A stretch of 38,537 nucleotides of DNA from Candidatus Woesearchaeota archaeon (GTDB lineage Archaea > Nanobdellota > Nanobdellia > SCGC-AAA011-G17 > GW2011-AR20), in contig JACOZR010000036.1 of assembly GCA_016181245.1 (NCBI GenBank), positions 1 to 38,537 of the forward strand, given 5' to 3'. The position numbers and the translations under genes are program-made. Each line of letters begins with the position of its first letter. The first letter of the stretch is position 1. The notes below the pieces were generated by a model. That model saw only the letters and a list, made by a program, of their open reading frames with translations, was not told the DNA's origin and ran no database searches. This document shows positions 27,988-36,460 of this stretch, one piece after another.

Positions 27988-28823
27988 AATTCTTCAGAAC
28001 AGTATCCATTGAATTTTCTCTGGCAGTTCTTGCAGCAAATAAATAACTTATCACAATCAGTATTTTTGCAGTTTATATACAAATCGCTAAAGTCTTCACA
28101 AATCTCGCATTTAGATATTGGATGTACATTTTTACTATCACTCAAAGGAATAGCCATTCTTCTGTCAAAAACAAAGCATTTTCCCTCCCAATGAGCATCA
28201 GAGCATTTATCAGCATAATTTAAGATTCCGCCATCCAACTGAAAAACATCTCTAAATCCATTTTCAATTAAAAGTGCAGAAGCTTTTTCACACCTAACAC
28301 CACCGGTGCAATAAGTAACAATTTTCTTTTTTTTCAAAGAATTTAAAGAATTTATTTTACTTTTAAATTCAGTAAATTTTTTTATATCTAAATCTATAGC
28401 TCCTTTAAACTTTCCAATATGAGTTTCATAGTTGTTTCTTACATCTAAGAGTATAACATCTTCATGTTCATCTAAAAGTTTCTTCAATTGTTCAGGTTCT
28501 ATTTTCTTGGCAGCCTTAGAAGAATCAACATTAGTGTCAAAAGTAACAATTTCTTTCCTTACTCTAACGAACATCTTCCTATAAGCCTCATCCTCAACAA
28601 ATGTTTCTTTAAACTGAATATCCTTAAATTTTGCATAAGAAGTTAATTCATTTTTATAAGAATCAATAATGCTATCCTTCCCAGTGATACCTCCATTAAT
28701 TCCTTCTTTAGATACTAAAATCTTACCTTTCAATCCCAATTTTTTACAAAAAGAGAGATGTTCTTTTGCAAAGGATTCTGGATCTTCAATAGTTACATAT
28801 TTATAAAAAGTTATAACTTTCAT
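27984..28823 (-). CDS. trhO: TrhO-type rhodanese, tRNA uridine-34 hydroxylase
   Basis: 279 residues. The N-terminal acylphosphatase-like domain (FYKYVTIEDPESFAKEHLSF, then GKILVSKEGINGGITG) is typical of TrhO/YceA. A rhodanese domain follows, with VILLDVRNNYETHIGKFKGA and the catalytic Cys in VTYCTGGVRCEKA, then LDGGILNY. The C-terminal tail is Cys-rich (CEICEDFSDLYINC, CDKLFICCKNC), probably a zinc site. Bacterial TrhO hydroxylates U34 in tRNA. The family is mainly bacterial, so acquisition by transfer is likely. It is co-transcribed with a tRNA methyltransferase. Confidence 0.9.
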   Translation of the reverse strand: MKVITFYKYVTIEDPESFAKEHLSFCKKLGLKGKILVSKEGINGGITGKDSIIDSYKNELTSYAKFKDIQFKETFVEDEAYRKMFVRVRKEIVTFDTNVDSSKAAKKIEPEQLKKLLDEHEDVILLDVRNNYETHIGKFKGAIDLDIKKFTEFKSKINSLNSLKKKKIVTYCTGGVRCEKASALLIENGFRDVFQLDGGILNYADKCSDAHWEGKCFVFDRRMAIPLSDSKNVHPISKCEICEDFSDLYINCKNTDCDKLFICCKNCQRKFNGYCSEEL

Positions 28824-28847
28824 AAAAAACCACTTATATTAACGCTT

Positions 28848-29747
28848 TTAAATTTTTTCAAATATCAAAAAGTGCTTAGACATGTACTCGCCACCCTTTT
28901 TGTTCAATTCTCCAGGAGATAAGAAAAGTAAAGGTAATTTCCTTAGTTGTGCGTCATTATGGGCTAAAACTAAATCAGCATCACTAATCATCTTTTTATT
29001 TCTATATTTAACAAAGAACTTTACTTTCCCAACATTACTAGGTATGTCTGCAATATAGTCAATTTCAGAACTCTTTCTAATTATCTTTTCTTCTAAAACA
29101 AAAGCCTTTTTTTGTGAAAAATAGTTTTTGATATCCTCAGCCATATCGCTCTTTTCTTGAACTCTTCTAGGTTTTGGTTTTTGAATTTTTTCTTGTACTT
29201 TCAATTCTTGAGGTAAGGTTTCAACAATCTTTTCTGCAATAGGTTGTTCCTCTATTTTCATAGGTTGAACAACAGGTTGTACTGGAATTTCTTGAGCTTC
29301 TGGTTCAGGATAATATCTTTCCTTAATAATCTTTATAGCCTCATTATCACTTATTAAATACCATTTCCAAAAAATACCATCATCATTTTGCAGAGAATGG
29401 GCAAAATCTTTAATCTCTCTTAGAGCAACTCTCTGCCAGGCTTCTAAATCTCTGTCTTTCAGTATTTTATTTTCTTTTAATAGGTCATAAACTTTTTTAT
29501 GTACATCTTTTAAATGATCATAAAGAACATGTAATTTCTGCTCTTGCCCATCAATGTAATAAACAGGGCTTCCTCCAACTTTAGCATTACTAATCTTTAT
29601 TTTCTGTCTTCCAACTAATTCACTTAAAACAGCCCCTGCAAAAAATAAATTCCCTCCGAATTGTTTGGAGATTTGAACAGGCAAAACAGGCCCATTCATT
29701 CTAATAAAAGAAATTATTTTCTCTCTAAAGGCAGGGTCTTGACTCAT
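28848..29747 (-). CDS. Winged-helix protein with central disordered linker (299 aa)
   Basis: Not assigned to a named family. Residues 1-60 look like a winged helix (FREKIISFIRMNGPVLPVQI, then GAVLSELVGRQKIKI). A helical region to about 155 follows (DFAHSLQNDDGIFWKWYLIS). A Pro/Glu/Gln-rich linker spans about 155-205 (IPVQPVVQPMKIEEQPIAEK). The last 90 residues form an alpha/beta domain (EIDYIADIPSNVGKVKFFVK, then DADLVLAHNDAQLRKLPLLF) with an E/D...D...K spacing that recalls nuclease-like folds, but no motif is certain. A DNA-related role is plausible. It is a single gene with its own spacing. Confidence 0.72.
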   Translation of the reverse strand: MSQDPAFREKIISFIRMNGPVLPVQISKQFGGNLFFAGAVLSELVGRQKIKISNAKVGGSPVYYIDGQEQKLHVLYDHLKDVHKKVYDLLKENKILKDRDLEAWQRVALREIKDFAHSLQNDDGIFWKWYLISDNEAIKIIKERYYPEPEAQEIPVQPVVQPMKIEEQPIAEKIVETLPQELKVQEKIQKPKPRRVQEKSDMAEDIKNYFSQKKAFVLEEKIIRKSSEIDYIADIPSNVGKVKFFVKYRNKKMISDADLVLAHNDAQLRKLPLLFLSPGELNKKGGEYMSKHFLIFEKI

Positions 29748-29779
29748 AAAATTGATTAATCAAACAGGTATAAAAAGAT

Positions 29780-30001
29780 TTATACTATCTTGATTATATT
29801 TAATGGGCAATTAGATGATACCCTTTTAATCTCTTCAATATCAACCCTCTCAACAGATCTAACAAAAACTCCTTTGATATTCTTTGATTCAATTAAATCA
29901 GACTTTCCATCTTCTCCAGAAATACGCCAAAACTGGGGTGCAAGCTCAACACAAGCATTGCATCCAATACATTTATCTCTGTAATAAAGAATTTTTGCCA
30001 T
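29780..30001 (-). CDS. Ferredoxin, single [4Fe-4S]
   Basis: 73 residues. CIGCNAC (from residue 11) gives three Cys ligands, and the fourth is in SSNCPLNII near the C-terminus, as in monocluster ferredoxins. LAPQFWRI matches the family's region after the cluster. It is a small cytosolic electron carrier. Its start overlaps the 3' end of the U32 peptidase gene by 29 bases. A link to that gene product's iron-sulfur-dependent hydroxylation role is possible but unproven. Confidence 0.92.
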   Translation of the reverse strand: MAKILYYRDKCIGCNACVELAPQFWRISGEDGKSDLIESKNIKGVFVRSVERVDIEEIKRVSSNCPLNIIKIV

Positions 30002-31236
30002 TTGTTCTTTTTGTTAATATGTATAACTTATCTCCTGCCCTGACTTTAGTGCTTATAGGAACAGTAACATCAGTTCCCTTAGAAGCTGAAAGAATCTTCT
30101 TTTTATCTTTGTAAATGCTAGAAACACAAGATTCAATAACACCAGTAGTTGGTCCTGTAACCAAGATCTCGTCTCCTTCTTTAAGAGTTCCGCCACTTAA
30201 GGTAAATAAAGCTACATGAGGCTTTACGAAATAATTCTTAACTTTTCCAACAAGAAGCTTTTCCTTAGTTGCCTGAGAGCCGTAATAACCGCTCCATTCC
30301 CCAAGTTTCTTGCCCAAGTAATAACCGCCTTGCCCCCCTGTTATAAACTGATTCAAGGTCTTTAATCCATTTCTCTATTTTTTCTTGGTTATAAGTTCCA
30401 GCAATATAAGAATCAATTGCTTCTCTATAAGATTTGATAACAACATGTACATAATCCTCCTTTCTTCCTCTCCCTTCTATTTTCAAAACAGAAACTCCCG
30501 CATCTAGTATTTTATCTATAAATCCAATAGTACAAAGATCTTTTGGGGACATTACATATTTGTTATCGATAACCAATTCATCGCCAGTTTCTTCGTCAAT
30601 AACTCTGTAAGCCCTTCTGCAATTTTGCAAACATGCTCCCCTATTAGCAGATGCATTGTAGGTAGCTAGGCTCATATAGCATTTTCCAGAAATAGCCACG
30701 CACAAAGCACCATGTGCAAAAATCTCAACTTTCACAAGTTCCCCTGAAGGCCCAATAATCTCATTCTTCTTAATTTCTTCACAAATACTTTTTATTTGTT
30801 TCAAAGTTAATTCTCTTGCCAGAACAACAACGTCTGAAAATTGTGCATAAAATTTAACAGATTCAATATTACTGATATTAACTTGTGTAGAAATATGAAT
30901 TTTTAATCCTAAAGATTTAGCGCATTGAATAACAGCCATATCACTTACAATAACAGCATCAATTTTTGCATCTTTTGCAGCCTTGCACAAATTCTTCATT
31001 AAAGACATGTCATGATCATAAAGTACAGTATTAAGAGTTAAGTAAGACCTTACATTATTTTTCTTGCAAATAGAAACTATTTTCTTTAGATCATCTAAAT
31101 TAAAGTTATTTGCAGAACATGCCCTCATGTTTAGCTGCTCAACACCAAAATAAACAGAATCAGCTCCAGCATTTATAGCAGCCATTAAAGACTCATAAGA
31201 ACCTGCAGGTGCCATTAGTTCAATGGGTTTTTTCAT
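29973..31236 (-). CDS. U32-family peptidase / tRNA hydroxylation protein, frameshifted
   Basis: The reading frame runs from 31236 and opens KPIELMAPAGSYESLMAAIN with GADSVYFGVEQLNMRA (U32 TIM barrel). The Cys set is seen in AISGKCYMS and NRGACLQNCRRAY, which binds a cluster. At a run of six C on the plus strand (30333-30338) the frame shifts. The family's continuation (GGYYLGKKLGEWSGYYGS, then VGPTTG-like VTGPTTGVIES) lies in the next frame to 29973. Deleting one base restores a 420-residue protein of normal length. Relatives act as collagenase-like proteases or TrhP/RlhA RNA hydroxylation factors. The nearby trhO is suggestive of the tRNA role. Confidence 0.85.
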
Positions 31237-31288
31237 GCAAAAAAGAGCATAAGATAAGTTAATAAATTTTTTCTACATTTAAAGAGAT

Positions 31289-31684
31289 ATGAACTTAGAA
31301 GCATTTCTTAGAAAAGCCGAACTTGGAGAAGGGTTTAATGTAGAAGAAGCTTTAATGCAAATACCAGGAAGAATGAGACATTATTTTAGGGAGCTATCAA
31401 CTAGGCTAGGAAGAGAAAGCATGATTTTTCTAGTAGCTTGCGCAGACTTCTACGATAACCCAGAAAGAACATTAGAAATTATAAAAAAAACTTTTCCAGC
31501 AACAGGAATGGAAAGAGTAAACTTCCAAATGTTCTACAGAAAACAAGAGGAAGGGTATAGGAGAAGAAAAGCGAGTAGAACAAAAAGCGACCCGGATCTT
31601 ATAATGTTTGCAATAGAGGGTTTATGTCCAGAATCTCCAGGAAGAAAAGTTGGAAAATACATGGCGAGAGAAAAAATTTATTAA
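31289..31684 (+). CDS. Hypothetical basic helical protein (131 aa)
   Basis: Not recognised. Begins MNLEAFLRKAELGEGFNVEE; the rest is helical and Arg/Lys-rich (YRKQEEGYRRRKASRTKSDP), suggesting nucleic-acid binding. There is no membrane segment and few Cys. The gene stands alone between the divergent U32 gene and the convergent endA, overlapping endA's stop by four bases. TTTAAAG about 15 bases before the ATG and AT-rich sequence upstream give a weak promoter only. Confidence 0.65.
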   Translation: MNLEAFLRKAELGEGFNVEEALMQIPGRMRHYFRELSTRLGRESMIFLVACADFYDNPERTLEIIKKTFPATGMERVNFQMFYRKQEEGYRRRKASRTKSDPDLIMFAIEGLCPESPGRKVGKYMAREKIY

Positions 31685-32241
31685 GGTCTAGTCCATTTAA
31701 TCTCGTAATATGTAACATCCTCTTCCGCATCGACTATTCCCAATAAAAGTCTTTTCCTTGTACTATGAGCAACTCTATTTTTGGCACTAAATTCATGCCA
31801 CGTTAAAGTATTACCTTCGTGCACAGGAAATAAGACCCATTTAGCATGATCTTCTCCAGGTTTTACACCTCGATCATACACCCTAAAATCAGCTCCGAAT
31901 TTTAAAGCAGTCTTAACAATATAACCCCTACCCCTCATATCCCTATAAACAAGATACTTTAACCAAATATTAGGATCAGTTTTCTTAGAATTTTTTAATA
32001 AAGTATCAAACTTCAAGTTCTTCTTGCCATCTTTGACATTCATTTTTCCTTTTTCAACTAAGTATAAAGCTTCAACCAAAGAATAAACTATCTTGCCTTC
32101 CTTAGGCTCCCCATATCTACTAGAATCATAAAGTTCTCTAGCGCTTCCTTTATCCTGAGCACTAACCTTTTCAGTTAAAAAATCAGCCACAAACTTTCTG
32201 ACTTTTATCTTTTCTTCCTTGATAATCTCTTTATCTCCCAT
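31681..32241 (-). CDS. endA: tRNA-splicing endonuclease EndA
   Basis: 186 residues, the length of the homotetrameric archaeal type. The catalytic triad is intact: Tyr122 in FRVYDRG, His132 in GEDHAKW and Lys163 in STRKRLLLGIVD. GADFRVYD and HSTRKRLLLGIVD are the conserved strands of the C-terminal nuclease fold; the N-terminal domain has YSLVEALYLVEKGK. EndA cuts bulge-helix-bulge introns. At least two tRNAs and possibly alba in this window carry such inserts. It is divergent from RNase Z, linking the two tRNA end-processing and splicing nucleases. Confidence 0.96.
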   Translation of the reverse strand: MGDKEIIKEEKIKVRKFVADFLTEKVSAQDKGSARELYDSSRYGEPKEGKIVYSLVEALYLVEKGKMNVKDGKKNLKFDTLLKNSKKTDPNIWLKYLVYRDMRGRGYIVKTALKFGADFRVYDRGVKPGEDHAKWVLFPVHEGNTLTWHEFSAKNRVAHSTRKRLLLGIVDAEEDVTYYEIKWTRP

Positions 32242-32291
32242 CTCAAAGAAAGAGCATAAATTATTTAAAAGGCTTTTCTTTATCTTTTAAA

Positions 32292-33179
32292 ATGAAAATA
32301 ACATTTCTTGGAACTTCTGCTATGCTTCCTACAAAAGAAAGAAATCCTTCTTCAATTTTGATAGAGTATAAAAGTGATGGCTTATTGATAGATTGTGGAG
32401 AAGGAACTCAAAAACAAATCAGAATGGCTGGAATAAAGCCTACAAAAATCACAAAATTATTAATAACTCATTTTCACGGAGATCATATTTTAGGGATTCC
32501 AGGTTTAATGCAAAGTCTGGTAGCAAATAATTATGAAGGAGTTTTAGAAGTTTATGGCCCTGAAAAAACATCTTATTATCTAAAAAACTTATTAAAAGGA
32601 TTTATAGCAAAAGGCATAGTAAAAATTAAAGTTTATGAATTAAAAGAAAACAAGAAATTCTTTGAAAATAAAGACTTTACATTATCCTGTAAAAAAGTAA
32701 AACACGATATTCCTTGTCTAGCTTATTCTTTAAAAGAAAAAGACACACTTAAAGTAAACATAGAATATACAAAAAAGTTTGGTTTAACCCAACACCCATT
32801 ACTGGGAGAATTACAAAAAGGAAAGTCAATAAGCTATGAAGGGAAAAAAATAGATGTTAAAAAAGCAACTGTAAAAAAACCAGGAAGGAAAATATCAATA
32901 GTTTTAGATACACTACCAGAACCATCAATAGCAAAATTCATTGAAAACTCAGATGTGCTAATTTGTGATTCAACATGGGATGAAAGATCTAAAAATAAAA
33001 AGGGATTCCATATGACAAATTTAGATGCAGCAAAAATGGCAAAAAAATCTAAATCTAAAAAGCTAATATTAACTCATTTTTCGCAAAGATACAAAACAGC
33101 AGAGGAATTAGTAAAAGAAGCTAAAAAAATCTTTAAAGAGACTCATGAAGCTAAAGATTTTGCAGTTTTCAACGTTTAA
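32292..33179 (+). CDS. rnz: Ribonuclease Z (tRNase Z)
   Basis: A 295-residue metallo-beta-lactamase-fold nuclease that trims the 3' trailer of pre-tRNA. The metal motif THFHGDH (His60, His62, Asp64, His65) is present. SSILIEYKSDGLLIDCGEGT precedes it, HDIPCLAYSL provides the next His, and the HST-like late residues are in ILTHFSQRYK. The exosite arm appears as PGRKI. Since tRNA genes here lack CCA, the trimmed ends must then be completed by CCA-adding enzyme. It overlaps the convergent membrane-protein gene by 11 bases. Confidence 0.95.
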   Translation: MKITFLGTSAMLPTKERNPSSILIEYKSDGLLIDCGEGTQKQIRMAGIKPTKITKLLITHFHGDHILGIPGLMQSLVANNYEGVLEVYGPEKTSYYLKNLLKGFIAKGIVKIKVYELKENKKFFENKDFTLSCKKVKHDIPCLAYSLKEKDTLKVNIEYTKKFGLTQHPLLGELQKGKSISYEGKKIDVKKATVKKPGRKISIVLDTLPEPSIAKFIENSDVLICDSTWDERSKNKKGFHMTNLDAAKMAKKSKSKKLILTHFSQRYKTAEELVKEAKKIFKETHEAKDFAVFNV

Positions 33180-34017
33180 CTTTTTCTAGTTCAGAATAAA
33201 CACTAAACAAAAAGATTTCTCCCCATAAAGCTACTACAGCAACAACAATAAAGCTAAGCGTACTTAATACTATGGAAGGAGATAGTATTTTAGTAAGTAT
33301 ATTAAAGAATAAAGAAATTAAAAGATTTACACCAAATAAGATTAATATAGTAAAAATTAATGGCAAGAAATTATTCTTCATAAAATTATATGAATTCCTC
33401 AAAGATTCTTTGATACTTAATTTCTGTAAAAATAAAGCAGCTTCTGAAAAATAAAAGCTTAATGTGAAAAATATCATAAAAGGCAATGACAATAATAAAG
33501 CAATAATAAGCAAAATGGCCTTAGAAAATAAAGCTTCTAAAAATGATTCTGGTGCTGGCACAATATACCAAAGCAATATATAAATCAGAACTATTGGAAT
33601 TATGAGAACTATAAATTTTACAATCTTTAATCCTAAAAGCTTAAAGTAAAAAGTTCTTGCTGATTGTGAAAAAGCATCACTAAAGCTAAGCTTCTTTTTC
33701 AGGAATAATTGTCTTATCATGTAAAACTTAGCTGTATCTGTCCCAGTTCCTGTTAAAAATGCAAGCATAAAGAATATTAGGAAATAAAATACAGATTTAA
33801 TAAAGAATATAGGATCTAAGCTATTTAAAAATTGAGTCAAAGCTTCTTTTGATTGTAATAAATCATTAGATGAAGTTAAAAGATTAACAAGTCCTAATTG
33901 GTTTAATACAAAAACAAAAAAAATCAAGTTTACAATATAAAAAACAGTATCAGGAACAAAAAGTTCTAAATTGTTAAACAAAAGTTTCCAAGATCCTTTA
34001 AAATTTTTTTGATACAT
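33169..34017 (-). CDS. Multi-pass membrane protein (282 aa)
   Basis: About six hydrophobic helices: LFVPDTVFYIVNLIFFVFVL near residue 15, FFIKSVFYFLIFFMLAFLTG, LGLKIVKFIVLIIPIVLIYI, SKAILLIIALLLSLPFMIFF, FLPLIFTILILFGVNLLISL, and SIVLSTLSFIVVAVVALWGE. This resembles the glycerophosphodiester-phosphodiesterase membrane domain/DUF-type integral proteins common in archaea, with no catalytic motif. Function unknown. It overlaps rnz by 11 bases at its 3' end. Confidence 0.78.
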   Translation of the reverse strand: MYQKNFKGSWKLLFNNLELFVPDTVFYIVNLIFFVFVLNQLGLVNLLTSSNDLLQSKEALTQFLNSLDPIFFIKSVFYFLIFFMLAFLTGTGTDTAKFYMIRQLFLKKKLSFSDAFSQSARTFYFKLLGLKIVKFIVLIIPIVLIYILLWYIVPAPESFLEALFSKAILLIIALLLSLPFMIFFTLSFYFSEAALFLQKLSIKESLRNSYNFMKNNFLPLIFTILILFGVNLLISLFFNILTKILSPSIVLSTLSFIVVAVVALWGEIFLFSVYSELEKVKR

Positions 34018-34051
34018 GTTAAAAACAAAGTTTATCTTTATTTAAATTTAA

Positions 34052-34462
34052 TTATGCACTCTCTTGAACCTTTTTAAGAAGAACATAATCAATTACTTCT
34101 TGAGCATCTTCAAGTGCTTGAAGACGTGTATGCATGTCAGATATAACTATAGCCCTAATCTCCCCATTCCACATTATGGATTCATAGGTTGATATCCAGT
34201 CATTTAAAAAATGAGTATAACTAGCAAGAACTTCCTGAATCAATATATTCCCATCTTTCTTACCCGTACCTAAAGCAACAGCAGATATGTCCCTAAGAGC
34301 CAATCTAAAATTTCTAAATTCATCAGAATTAAAAACTTCTTCTACTCCCAAATAAGCACCACGAACACTTGCATACCTAGCATCTTCCATGTTCATAGCA
34401 TCCATTAATCCAGATAAAGAACGCTTAAATTTTTGAATAGGATTCAAATCATCAGTAATCAT
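34052..34462 (-). CDS. Hypothetical helical protein (136 aa)
   Basis: Not recognised. Helical and soluble: MITDDLNPIQKFKRSLSGLM at the start, LRDISAVALGTGKKDGN in the middle and a C-terminal helix ending YVLLKKVQESA. It starts five bases after the stop of the lipoprotein-like gene, so the two are probably co-transcribed downstream of tfb. No motifs are visible. Confidence 0.68.
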   Translation of the reverse strand: MITDDLNPIQKFKRSLSGLMDAMNMEDARYASVRGAYLGVEEVFNSDEFRNFRLALRDISAVALGTGKKDGNILIQEVLASYTHFLNDWISTYESIMWNGEIRAIVISDMHTRLQALEDAQEVIDYVLLKKVQESA

Positions 34463-34466
34463 TTAA

Positions 34467-34979
34467 TCACTTCCATCCCTTAGCTTCAGCTCTACTAAAA
34501 GCATAATCAAGCAATTTTTGTGATGCTAAAGCCAATACAGAATCTTCTTTGGAAGCTTCACGCTCTAACCCGTGTTTTCTCCACCAATTTCTCTCAAAAC
34601 CATTAACTTTCAAAAAAGCAAAATCTGGTTTCCCATTAAGGTTATTAACTCTTTGGTCATATTCTTTATTAAAAGAGAAATGCCCATCTGTTGATTCTAA
34701 CATAAAAGCGTAATCAGCTCTTAAGTCATGTAATGACACAGTCGCTGCAGGTTCATCACTAAAATTGATAACGTGCAATGTGAGGTTTTCCAAATCACTA
34801 GTATCAAGGTATCCAGCAGCAACTAGACTGGATAAACCAGTAGAATCTATTAATCCTGCTGTTAAAGGCAAACCTGCTTCAAGATAATGTTTCCCTGCTT
34901 TAGAGTTTCCACAACTACCCAAAACAGCAAGTGCAGCCAAGCCATAAACAACAGATTTTAAATTTCTCACTTTAGTCAT
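34467..34979 (-). CDS. Putative lipoprotein or exported protein (170 aa)
   Basis: N-terminus [20 protein letters not shown] is followed by GSCGNSKAG: a basic n-region, hydrophobic core and L-G-S-C lipobox-like cleavage site, as in bacterial-type and some archaeal lipoproteins. The rest is soluble and extracellular-looking ([20 protein letters not shown]), without a recognised domain. ATG 34979 overlaps the last eight bases of the tfb frame. I use it instead of an upstream in-frame start, because the shorter start gives the signal peptide in place. Confidence 0.65.
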   Translation of the reverse strand: MTKVRNLKSVVYGLAALAVLGSCGNSKAGKHYLEAGLPLTAGLIDSTGLSSLVAAGYLDTSDLENLTLHVINFSDEPAATVSLHDLRADYAFMLESTDGHFSFNKEYDQRVNNLNGKPDFAFLKVNGFERNWWRKHGLEREASKEDSVLALASQKLLDYAFSRAEAKGWK

Positions 34980-35813
34980 CCAAATCCTTTTTCTTAATGC
35001 CACTCTTAAGGTCTAATTCTCTCAAAAGCTCTTTGTATCTGTTTCTAATTGTAACTTCAGTAACACCTGCTATGTCTGCAACTTCTCTTTGAGTTCTCTT
35101 CTCATTGCTTTCTCTAGAATTTCAACTGCCTTAGTTTGTGTATCTGCATTTAATTTCAAAGCAGAAGCAAATCTTGGTATATAATCAATAGGATTACTTG
35201 GTAATATTCTTATACCCAATTCTCTTGTAATAAACCTATAAGTTCTTCCTATTTCTTTTTTGTCAATACCAGAAGCTTCACTTAACTCATCTAAGGTTCT
35301 TGGAATTTCATGTCTTCTACAAGCTGCATAAAGTGCTCCAGCAACAACAGATTCCATAGACCTTCCCCTAACTAGACCTCTTTGAACAGCCATTGTATAA
35401 ATTCTGGCAGATTCCTCTTCAACACTTCCAGGTAATTTCAAATAAGAAGCAACTCTCTTTAATTCAGCTAAAGCAAGTTTTAAGTTCCTTTCAATAGCAG
35501 TAGAAATTCTATGCTGCCATTTTCTTAATCTAAAGTACTTATTTCTCTCTTTGCTTTGTAATTGATAAACATCGCCTTTCTGCCCAACATCAGTTCCTAA
35601 ACCTCTGTCAAACTTGGTATAAGTCATAGGACTGCCAGTTCTTCTTTTCTTGTCACCTTCATCATGATCAAATTCTCGCCATTCTTGGCTGAAGTCAATC
35701 ATCTTTTCTTCAATAACAAGACCACAATCTCTGCAAATTATCTCACCCTTTTCTTTATTCATGATGAGATTAATCCCACCACATTCGGAACATTTTTTAA
35801 TGTATGGTGCCAT
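34972..35813 (-). pseudogene. tfb: Transcription factor B, disrupted in the second cyclin fold
   Basis: The zinc ribbon KKCSECGGINLIMNKEKGEI with ICRDCG, the B-finger (RRTGSPMTYTKFDRGLGTDV) and the first cyclin repeat are normal. In the second repeat the frame ends at KAVEILEKA followed by out-of-place residues and a stop at 35070. The true C-terminus ([35 protein letters not shown], to 34972) lies in another frame. The roughly 25 residues usual between the two blocks (a K-R-x-x-G-x-T-S-G-x-SP-x-G type segment) are absent. The joint is near 35100-35110, at a GAGAAAGC/GAAAGCAATGAG near-repeat, so a deletion is implied. As read, the protein could not fold its C-terminal half. Confidence 0.85.
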
Positions 35814-35947
35814 TTTTACCCCCAAACGATGAAGGCATGATAACCTTTAAAAAGCCATTATAATCAACACTTTATAAAGCTTTCTCATTTTACGTAGTCA
35901 CTAATAAATAATAAAAATAAAAAGATTTATATACTCAGATATATACC

Positions 35948-36003
35948 ATGAAAGATACATGTAACACACTCCAAAAAGAGGTGATATTTCTGATTATTTT
36001 TTT
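35948..36003 (+). ncRNA. Possible short transcript antisense to the end of eS8
   Basis: TTTATATA (35926-35933) points to a transcript start around 35950-35955. A T7 run (35997-36003) would end it after about 50 bases. It contains GAGGTGAT (35978-35985), a ribosome-binding-like sequence with no ATG after it, and an ATG at 35948 that opens only 23 codons. It crosses the eS8 stop codon on the opposite strand. Could be a small antisense RNA, a leader peptide, or chance. Confidence 0.25.
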
Positions 36004-36377
36004 ATTAAAACAGCATTAATTTGACCTTCTTGCCCAGGTCTAGAAGTAATTTTAGCTTCACCTAATTCGGTTTTAATAATAGCCCCTTTGGTCATTATGT
36101 TTCTTCTGACAAAGTTTCTATTTGCTTGGCTGCTTGCAACAGTAAGAATTTTGCTCTGAACATATTTTTTAGTTTCAGGATTGTAAACATTAGCGATATT
36201 ATTAGCTAATTGAACATTTTTCAAAGCTCCGCCAAGCTTTCTAACATTAACTACTTTCTTTTCATCTAATTTTGTATTAGCAGAAACTCTAGCTAAATCA
36301 CTTAATCTCTTCTTCCTTAAGTCTCTATATCTTCCGCCAGTAACTTTCCTTTTTGATCTTGTATGTGTAAATGCCAT
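35994..36377 (-). CDS. rps8e: Ribosomal protein eS8
   Basis: 127 residues. The N-terminal basic block reads KRKVTGGRYRDLRKKRLSDL, and the middle NVRKLGGALKNVQLANNIAN. The end (GAIIKTELGEAKITSRPGQE with GQINAVLI) matches archaeal S8e (GG+.+..R.KR..ELG+.P..T..G..+...vR..GGN.K....). It is a small-subunit protein binding 16S rRNA. Divergent from LSm; the AT-rich gap between them provides both promoters. Confidence 0.94.
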   Translation of the reverse strand: MAFTHTRSKRKVTGGRYRDLRKKRLSDLARVSANTKLDEKKVVNVRKLGGALKNVQLANNIANVYNPETKKYVQSKILTVASSQANRNFVRRNIMTKGAIIKTELGEAKITSRPGQEGQINAVLIKK

Positions 36378-36460
36378 ATTATTAATGAAATATTTCTTTT
36401 TTTAAATATTGTGATTCTTTTATACAAAGCTTTAAATATATTATGATTCTGAAAAGAGTT

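Noticed and set aside
30300-30360. Programmed ribosomal frameshift in the U32 gene
   Set aside because: The C6 run alone is weak evidence, and other homopolymer indels in the window make a sequencing error the simpler reading.
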